Under the pieces are notes generated by a model. It saw only the letters and a list, made by a program, of their open reading frames with translations, searched no databases and was not told the origin of the DNA. A DNA stretch of 35,952 bases from UBA7985 sp965658725 (lineage in GTDB: Bacteria; Pseudomonadota; Alphaproteobacteria; UBA7985), in the NCBI GenBank assembly GCA_965658725.1, contig CBFHUI010000017.1, positions 1 to 35,952 of the forward strand. The letters are read 5' to 3'. Below are positions 29,852 through 35,952 of this stretch, one piece after another (position 1 is the stretch's first letter; each line of letters opens with the position of its first letter). The position numbers were made by a program, and so were the translations under genes.

Positions 29852-31579
29852 ATGGGCGCTGAAAAGAAATTCGATAAGTCGAAACTGCCAAGTCGGCACA
29901 CTACTGTTGGTCCGGCACGCGCGCCGCATCGGTCTTACCTGCACGCTATGGGCTTGGGCGATGATGAGATCGCACAGCCGCTCATCGGTGTTGCGACCAC
30001 GTGGAACGAAGCTGCGCCTTGTAACATCTCCCTGTCGCGTCAGGCTCAGGTCGTAAAGCGCGGCGTTGAGCATGCTCACGGTACGCCCCGCGAGTTCACC
30101 ACCATTACCGTGACCGATGGCATCGCCATGGGCCACGAAGGTATGAAATCCTCGCTGGTTTCCCGCGAAGTGATCGCTGACTCAGTCGAACTGACCATGC
30201 GCGGTCATTGCTACGACGGTCTGGTGGGCCTAGCGGGCTGTGACAAGTCGCTGCCCGGGATGATGATGGCGATGGTTCGGCTGAACGTGCCATCAGTTTT
30301 CCTCTACGGCGGATCGATCCTGCCGGGCACGTTCAAGGGCCGCGATGTGACGGTTCAGGATCTGTTCGAGGCCGTGGGTCAGCACGCTGTTGGCGCCATG
30401 TCCGACGATGACTTGCATCTGCTTGAGTGCATGGCGTGTCCGTCTGCGGGTTCCTGTGGTGCGCAGTTTACGGCGAACACCATGGCGTGCGTTTCTGAAG
30501 CCATTGGTCTGGCGCTGCCGCACTCCGCGGGCGCGCCTGCGCCGTACGAGATCCGCGATACCTTTGCCCACAAGTCGGGTGAGGCAGTGATGAAACTGAT
30601 CGAAATGAACTTGCGTCCGCGCGATATCGTGACCCGCAAGTCGCTGGAGAACGCCGCGCGCGTCGTGGCGGCAACGGGCGGCTCAACCAACGCTGGCCTG
30701 CACCTGCCTGCGATTGCGCACGAGTGCGGCATCGACTTCGATCTGCACGACGTCTGCGACATCTTCCGCGATACCCCGTACATCGCTGACCTGAAGCCGG
30801 GCGGTAAGTACGTGGCCAAGGACCTGTTCGAAATCGGCGGCGTGCCGATCGTCATCAAGGCGCTGATCGAGGGCGGCTACATCCACACCGACTGTATTAC
30901 AGCAACCGGTAAGTCCATCGGTGAGAACCACGAAAGCGTGGCTTTCCCCGAAGGCAACAAGATCGTCTACCCTGTCTCCAACCCACTCACCCCAACGGGC
31001 GGCGTCGTCGGTCTGCGCGGCAACCTTGCTCCTGAGGGCGCGATTGTGAAGGTTGCGGGTATGGAGAAGCAGGTGTTCAGCGGCCCGGCTCGCGTGTTCG
31101 AATGTGAGGAAGACTGTTTCGCAGCCGTGCAAGAGGGCAACTATCAGGACGGCGAAGTTCTGGTCATCCGCAACGAAGGCCCAAAGGGCGGTCCGGGCAT
31201 GCGGGAAATGCTCTCAACCACCGCTGCGATCTACGGCCAGGGCCGGGGCGACAAGGTGGCTCTGATCACCGATGGCCGCTTCTCCGGCGCGACCCGTGGT
31301 TTCTGTGTCGGCCACGTTGGCCCGGAAGCAGCCGTTGGCGGTCCGATTGGCCTGCTCAAAGACGGTGACGTCATCACCATCGATGCCGTGTCGGGCACCA
31401 TGGAAGTAGACGTTTCCGATGAGGAGATGGAGCGCCGCCGCGGGGAATGGAAACCGCGCAGCCACAACTACAACTCGGGCGCAATCTGGCGCTACGCCCA
31501 GACCGTTGGTTCGGCAGAAAAGGGCGCTGTCTGTCATCCGGGCGGCAAGGGCGAGACCCACGTCTACGCAGACCTTTAA
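29852..31579 (+). CDS. ilvD: Dihydroxy-acid dehydratase
   Basis: IlvD removes water from dihydroxy acids in isoleucine and valine synthesis. The ATG at 29852 is preceded by GGGGAGG. The 575-residue protein carries three cysteines that can bind an iron-sulfur cluster: C57 in APCNISL, C130 in AGCDKSLPGM, and C202 in CPSAGSCGAQFTANTM. It also has the catalytic-region signature DGRFSGATRGFCVGHVGPEA. The length is shorter than E. coli IlvD (616) and fits the [2Fe-2S] IlvD/EDD subgroup; sugar-acid dehydratases share this fold, so substrate is inferred. It diverges from bpt over 185 bases. Confidence 0.92.
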   Translation: MGAEKKFDKSKLPSRHTTVGPARAPHRSYLHAMGLGDDEIAQPLIGVATTWNEAAPCNISLSRQAQVVKRGVEHAHGTPREFTTITVTDGIAMGHEGMKSSLVSREVIADSVELTMRGHCYDGLVGLAGCDKSLPGMMMAMVRLNVPSVFLYGGSILPGTFKGRDVTVQDLFEAVGQHAVGAMSDDDLHLLECMACPSAGSCGAQFTANTMACVSEAIGLALPHSAGAPAPYEIRDTFAHKSGEAVMKLIEMNLRPRDIVTRKSLENAARVVAATGGSTNAGLHLPAIAHECGIDFDLHDVCDIFRDTPYIADLKPGGKYVAKDLFEIGGVPIVIKALIEGGYIHTDCITATGKSIGENHESVAFPEGNKIVYPVSNPLTPTGGVVGLRGNLAPEGAIVKVAGMEKQVFSGPARVFECEEDCFAAVQEGNYQDGEVLVIRNEGPKGGPGMREMLSTTAAIYGQGRGDKVALITDGRFSGATRGFCVGHVGPEAAVGGPIGLLKDGDVITIDAVSGTMEVDVSDEEMERRRGEWKPRSHNYNSGAIWRYAQTVGSAEKGAVCHPGGKGETHVYADL

Positions 31580-31639
31580 CAGAATGAGAGGCGGGCCGGT
31601 TCAAAGCAGTTCCTTGTGCAGAACCTGCCCGCACACCCC

Positions 31640-32137
31640 ATGAAACAAATCCTGAAATCCCTGTTCGGCTCCAACAAGCAGCAGGGGTCTGAAATGGGCG
31701 CGGTGTTCTCGGACATCGCCACCACCATTCGCGACGAAGACGAGCCATTTACCGAGGCTGAAGACGGTGAGACCGAGGAGGTCGACACCTATGCTCCCTT
31801 CGTTCTGGAAACCACTGAAACCGAAAGTGGCGCGCAGTCCTACCGGATCACTTCTAACCCCGACATGCTTCAAAGCGACGGCTATCTGCAGTCCCGTGAT
31901 GGGCAGGGTGGCGGGGTATCGTGGACCGAGTTAGTACGGGGTGCACTGCACCTGTCCGGTCAGGCCGAAGTGCTGAACGATCTGTGCTTCATGTCCACAG
32001 ACACTCAGTTCGTCGCCGAGACTCTCAACGCTGCCGATGCCGCCGCCGTGGCGGGTCTGGCGCAGGCCATGCATTGGGACCGCGCCATGATGGATGCTGC
32101 GCTGGATTGGGCGCAGAAGCAGGGGTTCTGGGTCTAA
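31640..32137 (+). CDS. Hypothetical acidic protein downstream of ilvD
   Basis: The likely start is the ATG at 31640 (MKQILKSLFGSNK), giving 165 residues. A GTG at 31616 is possible, and neither has a good Shine-Dalgarno site. Residues 25-60 are very acidic (DEDEPFTEAEDGETEEVD). Later parts show YRITSNPDMLQSDGYLQSRD and a C-terminal helical segment ending in a Trp-rich ALDWAQKQGFWV. No signal peptide or membrane helix is seen. I recognise no family. It follows ilvD by 60 bases in the same direction, so it may be co-transcribed, and it converges with the amidase gene. Confidence 0.65.
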   Translation: MKQILKSLFGSNKQQGSEMGAVFSDIATTIRDEDEPFTEAEDGETEEVDTYAPFVLETTETESGAQSYRITSNPDMLQSDGYLQSRDGQGGGVSWTELVRGALHLSGQAEVLNDLCFMSTDTQFVAETLNAADAAAVAGLAQAMHWDRAMMDAALDWAQKQGFWV

Positions 32138-32166
32138 CCCCCACTGCTCTCCTGCGAGTGAGCCCG

Positions 32167-33588
32167 TTAGAGCCCCGCGATCAGACTGTTCGGATCGGCC
32201 TTGAGCCGGTCATACATCCGGCCCGCCCGCGCTTCGATGGCCTCGCAGGCGTCGAGGATCAGGTCTTCGCGGAACCGCTTGCCGATGATTTGCACCGAGA
32301 CGGGCATGCCTCCAGCGAAATGCGCACCGATGTTACCAGCAGGAAGGCCGAGGAAGTTCATTGAATAGACGTAAACCGCCGAGCCAATGAGGTCGATCAT
32401 CCCCTCTTTGCTTTGCGCGTCGCGGTCCCACTGCTGGGTCGGAACGGGCATAAAGGGGGTCAGGACCAGCGGGTATTTCTCCAAGAACAGCAGATAGTCC
32501 CGCACGTGCTTGGACCGCCGGCCGAGACCAACCATCAGGTCTTCGCCCTGATAAGTCTCGAAGTAGTCGAAGTACCGCTCAAAAATCGTTTTCACCGTAT
32601 CACTGCCCATTTCCCGCACCATGGGGGCCATGTGGGTCAGCAGGTCGCCAAAGAAGCAGCCCTCAGCATCGCGGACCATCTCGTCAAAGTTCGGCAGTTC
32701 GACTTCTTCGAGCCGGTAGCCCGCGTCCTCGAGCGCTGCAATGGCGGCATCGAGCGCGGCATCAACTTCATCGGTGAGCGCTCGACCGGGCATGTAGCGG
32801 GTGAAGCCAATGGTGATGGGGCCTTCGACGGCGGGACCGTCAAAGGGAACCGGGGCCATCCACGGATCGTGTGCGTTGTAATGGGTTAGCGCTCGCATGC
32901 CCAAGCGTACGTCTTCCACATCGCGCGTGATGACGCCTTGCACCGACATGAGCTGCGCGAGGATGGAGCGCTCCGCAGGGGCGGACGGGTTGAACGCCGG
33001 TACGCGGCCCAGTCCGGGCTTGACCGTTGCAGCGCCGACGGCAGCAGCAGGATAGCGCAGGGAACCCGCGATATCGTTACCGTGCGCCAGCGCCCCCATG
33101 CCGCCCATGACAGCCGAAGATGCGCCGCCCGAGGAGCCGCCCGAGGTCGCCCAGTCGTTCCACGGGTTGAATGAGCGTCCGTGCAAGGGGTTGTCCGTGG
33201 TCGCGCGCATGGAGAATTCAGGCGTATTGGTCCGCCCGATGATCACCGCGCCTTCGCGTTCGAGGTTCTGCACCACGGGCGAATCACCCGGCGCAATCAG
33301 ATCCTTGAACGCCTCAACGCCATTGGTGTTCGCCCAGCCTTTTTGGTCGATGTTCACCTTGACCGTCACCGGAACGCCGTGCATCGCGCCGCGTCCGTCC
33401 TTTTGCGCATCCAGCGCGCGGGCGCGGTCCAAAGCGGGTTCGCTCAGGTCTTGCACGACCGCGTTGAGCTTTGGGTTGGTGGCGTGCATCCGGTCGATGC
33501 TGGCTTGCGCCGCGTCCACGCAGGAAATCTCACCCTTGCGGATCAGGGCGGCGGTTTCAGTGCCGGAAAGTTCCCAGAGTTCAGTCAT
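32167..33588 (-). CDS. Amidase-signature family amidase
   Basis: The ATG at complement 33586-33588 has GAGGAGG upstream. The 473-residue enzyme has the full amidase-signature catalytic set: K77 in PVTVKVNID, cis-Ser S152 in GGSSGGASS, and nucleophile S176 in GNDIAGSLRYPA. The spacings (75 and 24 residues) equal those of the classic family member FAAH. No glutamyl-tRNA amidotransferase partner genes (gatB, gatC) are adjacent and C-terminal features differ from GatA, so it is more likely a stand-alone amidase hydrolysing a small amide. Substrate is unknown. Confidence 0.9.
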   Translation of the reverse strand: MTELWELSGTETAALIRKGEISCVDAAQASIDRMHATNPKLNAVVQDLSEPALDRARALDAQKDGRGAMHGVPVTVKVNIDQKGWANTNGVEAFKDLIAPGDSPVVQNLEREGAVIIGRTNTPEFSMRATTDNPLHGRSFNPWNDWATSGGSSGGASSAVMGGMGALAHGNDIAGSLRYPAAAVGAATVKPGLGRVPAFNPSAPAERSILAQLMSVQGVITRDVEDVRLGMRALTHYNAHDPWMAPVPFDGPAVEGPITIGFTRYMPGRALTDEVDAALDAAIAALEDAGYRLEEVELPNFDEMVRDAEGCFFGDLLTHMAPMVREMGSDTVKTIFERYFDYFETYQGEDLMVGLGRRSKHVRDYLLFLEKYPLVLTPFMPVPTQQWDRDAQSKEGMIDLIGSAVYVYSMNFLGLPAGNIGAHFAGGMPVSVQIIGKRFREDLILDACEAIEARAGRMYDRLKADPNSLIAGL

Positions 33589-33675
33589 GCTCGTCGTCCT
33601 CCTCGCGATTAAGCAGGAGCAGCAAATCATAGATTAGCCGGTCTGTCTTGACGCAAAAGCGCTCGGGTAGAGGGG

Positions 33676-34446
33676 TTAGGCGAACTCGGCCCAGACCGGC
33701 GTGTGGTCAGAGGCCTTTTCCTTGGGGCGAGGGCTGCGATCAATACCAGCCGCGATCAGCCGGTCAGCCGCCTGCGGTGAGGCAAGGATAAAGTCGATCC
33801 GCCAGCCGTGGTCTTTGTCATAAGCCCCGCGCTGGTAGTCCCAGTAGGAAAACTGCCCCGGGCGGGGTTCAAACACCCTGAAAGTATCGGTCAGCCCCAT
33901 GTTCAGCAGGGTGAAGAGTCGGTCCTTGCTCTCTGGCCGGCCCAGAGCGTCGTCTTTCATCGCCGTTGGCGAGTAAACGTCAGCGTCGGTCGGAATGACG
34001 TTGTAATCCCCGCACAGGACAAAAGGTCGCTCGGTCTCAAGCAACTCTTCGGCGTGGGCGATCAGGCGGTCCATCCAGCCGAGCTTGTAGTCAAACTTCG
34101 GACCCGGCGCCGGGTTGCCGTTGGGCAGGTATAGCCCACCGACGATAAAGCCGTCCGCCGTCTCGACTTCGATGTACCGCGCCTGCTCGTCCTCCGTATC
34201 ACCAGGCAAAGCGCGCAGGCGGGTTTCGACGGGTTCACGCGACAGCACGGCCACGCCGTTGTAGCTCTTCTGCCCGACGATGGTGGCGTGATAGCCAGCG
34301 GCTTCGAGATCGGCGAAGGGAAAGTTCTCGTCTTGCGCTTTGATTTCTTGCAGGCACACGACATCAGGCTTGAAGGCATCGAGCCATTCAGTGACGTTGC
34401 TCAGCCGCGCACGGATGGAGTTGACGTTGAAGCTGGCGACCTTCAC
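33676..34446 (-). CDS. xthA: Exodeoxyribonuclease III
   Basis: XthA is an AP endonuclease and 3'-5' exonuclease in base excision repair. I prefer the GTG at 34446, giving VKVASFNVNSIRARL and 256 residues; an upstream frame adds 12 unlikely residues that overlap erpA. Catalytic residues are visible: N8, E34 in CLQEIKAQDE, Asp and Asn in LCGDYNVIPTDADVY, and D247-H248 in SDHTPVWAEF. The start lies four bases after the erpA stop, so translation is probably coupled. Together with nth (14607-15317) it gives two base-excision steps in the window. Confidence 0.94.
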   Translation of the reverse strand: MKVASFNVNSIRARLSNVTEWLDAFKPDVVCLQEIKAQDENFPFADLEAAGYHATIVGQKSYNGVAVLSREPVETRLRALPGDTEDEQARYIEVETADGFIVGGLYLPNGNPAPGPKFDYKLGWMDRLIAHAEELLETERPFVLCGDYNVIPTDADVYSPTAMKDDALGRPESKDRLFTLLNMGLTDTFRVFEPRPGQFSYWDYQRGAYDKDHGWRIDFILASPQAADRLIAAGIDRSPRPKEKASDHTPVWAEFA

Positions 34447-34450
34447 GCGA

Positions 34451-34807
34451 TCAGAACACGCTGAACGACGTGCCGCAGCCACAGGAAGCGGTCGCGTTCG
34501 GGTTGTTGATCTTAAAGGCAGCGCCGATCAGTTCTTCGACAAAATCAACCTCTGCGCCTTCCATGAACTCGATCGAGGTCTCGTCCACCAGCAGCTTTAC
34601 GCCGTCGGTTTCAAAGATTCTGTCATCGTCATGCACCGCATCGTCAAAGTCGATTTTGTACTGAAAACCAGAGCACCCGCCCCCCAGAACCGAGACGCGC
34701 AAATGCAGCGCGTCGTTACCCTCCATCGCGCGAAGGTCTTTCACGCGAGCGGCGGCAGAGGCGGTGAGGATGACAGTCGCGCTGTCTTCTGGTCTATCCA
34801 AAGGCAT
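34451..34807 (-). CDS. erpA: Iron-sulfur cluster insertion protein (A-type carrier, ErpA-like)
   Basis: A-type carriers pass iron-sulfur clusters to apoproteins. The ATG at complement 34805-34807 gives 118 residues, near the usual 105-120. The cluster-binding cysteines are C45 in LGGGCSGFQY and C109 and C111 in SCGCGTSF. No Shine-Dalgarno site is visible, so the message may be leaderless. ErpA is the best guess from the dgt / erpA / xth arrangement seen in many alphaproteobacteria, but IscA or SufA type is possible. It is divergent from dgt by 67 bases and likely heads an erpA-xthA operon. Confidence 0.9.
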   Translation of the reverse strand: MPLDRPEDSATVILTASAAARVKDLRAMEGNDALHLRVSVLGGGCSGFQYKIDFDDAVHDDDRIFETDGVKLLVDETSIEFMEGAEVDFVEELIGAAFKINNPNATASCGCGTSFSVF

Positions 34808-34874
34808 GGATTGAGAGTAGGGAGTGCCTGCGCATCCTTCAAGTGAGAACTCCAAAGATTGGAGCCAAATCGCC

Positions 34875-35952
34875 ATGTCTAGCCTCGCTTCTTACGCTGT
34901 AGACCCCTCGCGGACCCGCGGGCGTGCGCATCGGGAGCCGGGAAGTGACGGCGGCGAACGCGCGCCGCACCAGCGTGATCGCGACCGAATCATTCACAGT
35001 CGTGCCTTTCGAAAGCTGCTTTACAAGACCCAGGTTTTTGTCAGCGACGAAAACGATACCCTTCGCACGCGACTGACTCATTCGATGGAGGTGGCGCAGA
35101 TCACGCGCGATATGTGCCGAGCCTTGCACTTGAATGAAGACCTCGGCGAGACCGTCGCGCTGGCGCACGATCTAGGCCACAGCCCCTTCGGCCACACCGG
35201 CGAAGACGCGCTCTCAGATTGCCTCAACGCACGCGGTTTGCCGTCCTTCAATCATAACCTGCACACGGCTAAAATCGTCACGGTGCTAGAGCGGCGCTAT
35301 GCGGCCTTTGACGGTCTCAACCTGTGCTGGGAAACGCTGGAAGGCATTGCAAAGCACAACGGACCCGTCCACGGGGACTTGGCGCAGGACATGGTGCGGT
35401 TATTCGGTGAGTTTGATCTCGAACTGAGCAGCCACGCTTCAGCAGAAGCGCAGGTCGCCGCGCTGTCAGACGATATTGCCTACAACACACACGACGTGGA
35501 CGACGGCTTGCGCGCAGGTATGCTGGACTTTGACGCCCTGCGCGATGTTGCCTTGCCCGCACGCGCACTTGCGGACATCGATGCGCACTATCCCGATTTA
35601 CCCGGTGACAAGCGTGCCTTTGAGGTCGCGAGGCGGATGATTTCGGAGTTGGTGCAGGACGTGCTGCGTCACAGTCGCGGCCTGCTCGATGCGCTGAATG
35701 CAGGCTCTGCTGAGGCGATCCGGGCGCACAGTGCACCCGTCATCGCCTTTTCCCCCGCCATGCACGCGGATCTACAGGAGCTGCGCGCTTTCCTGTTCAC
35801 AAATCTTTATCGCCATCCGCTGGTGAACCGACGACGTCACAAGACCACCCGGATCATCAAGGATCTGTTCGAGCTCTACGATACGCATCCAAATTTGCTG
35901 TTCAGCGATAAGAGTATGGCAGAGGCGATGGATGACCCTGTTGCCCGGGCGG
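34875..35952 (+). CDS. dgt: Deoxyguanosinetriphosphate triphosphohydrolase-like protein (truncated at window end)
   Basis: The frame opens at the ATG at 34875 and runs off the right edge after about 359 codons. HD-domain residues are in place: H69 in RTRLTHSMEVA, H98-D99 in VALAHDLGHSPFGHTGE, and D200 in LSDDIAYNTHDVDDG. The N-terminal YAVDPSRTRGRAHREPG and RDRDRIIHSRAFRKLLYKTQ are the usual start of Dgt-like proteins, which split dNTPs into deoxynucleoside and triphosphate. The real end and any C-terminal domain are not visible. It diverges from erpA over 67 bases. Confidence 0.93.
   Translation, partial: MSSLASYAVDPSRTRGRAHREPGSDGGERAPHQRDRDRIIHSRAFRKLLYKTQVFVSDENDTLRTRLTHSMEVAQITRDMCRALHLNEDLGETVALAHDLGHSPFGHTGEDALSDCLNARGLPSFNHNLHTAKIVTVLERRYAAFDGLNLCWETLEGIAKHNGPVHGDLAQDMVRLFGEFDLELSSHASAEAQVAALSDDIAYNTHDVDDGLRAGMLDFDALRDVALPARALADIDAHYPDLPGDKRAFEVARRMISELVQDVLRHSRGLLDALNAGSAEAIRAHSAPVIAFSPAMHADLQELRAFLFTNLYRHPLVNRRRHKTTRIIKDLFELYDTHPNLLFSDKSMAEAMDDPVARA

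Noticed and set aside
32167..33588. Assigning the amidase as GatA
   Set aside because: The catalytic triad fits all amidase-signature enzymes; gatB and gatC are not nearby and the C-terminal part does not look like GatA.
1..35952. Mobile elements, CRISPR arrays, tRNA or rRNA genes
   Set aside because: No transposase, integrase, terminal repeats, regular spacer-repeat array, or tRNA-like cloverleaf was seen on either strand.

Overview
This 36 kb window is chromosomal DNA from an alphaproteobacterium. The evidence is the gene order mdh, sucC, sucD, sucA, sucB; the divergent dgt / erpA-xthA arrangement; ClpS-ClpA together with a Bpt-type leucyltransferase; GC-rich coding sequence with frequent GTG starts; and clusters of the methylation motif GANTC. 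The order cannot be fixed from sequence alone. There is no phage, transposon, CRISPR array, tRNA or rRNA.

Layout. Positions 1-2231 hold a partial L,D-transpeptidase, a small lipoprotein, and a two-gene SapC / flavin-binding split-barrel operon. Positions 2507-6565 are the most unusual part: four co-directional genes for a short coiled-coil protein, a 657-residue membrane protein with a large N-terminal cytoplasmic part and an OmpA-like C-terminus, a Ras-like small GTPase, and a histidine-kinase-like protein without its phosphoacceptor histidine. They look like one GTPase signalling module at the inner membrane. They meet tail to tail with an intact EnvZ/OmpR-type two-component pair (6562-8639). 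Positions 8921-12423 hold a small exported protein, a structured 460-bp noncoding stretch, and clpS-clpA. Positions 12539-15782 hold small membrane proteins, a GNAT/FemAB-like protein, and nth preceded by ridA.

Positions 15783-16273 are a noncoding, relatively AT-rich region with DnaA-box-like sites, two GANTC sites and an orphan leftward terminator. Genes run away from it on both sides, so it is a candidate DnaA-controlled region, possibly an origin. Positions 16274-25438 carry the TCA-cycle genes mdh, sucCD, sucA and sucB. The set is interrupted by a reverse-strand serine-hydrolase-fold lipoprotein whose SxxK motif is lost, and it carries a 10-N assembly gap inside sucD. Four GANTC sites in 27 bp lie in the sucA leader, and sucB seems to lack the core of its E3-binding domain. 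No lpd gene is in the window.

Positions 25511-35952 hold metZ with a divergent Lrp-family regulator, a bpt-nhaD pair, ilvD, a hypothetical gene, an amidase, and erpA-xthA diverging from a partial dgt. ClpS and ClpA (N-degron recognition and unfolding) and Bpt (N-terminal leucylation) belong to one protein-degradation pathway although they are 17 kb apart.
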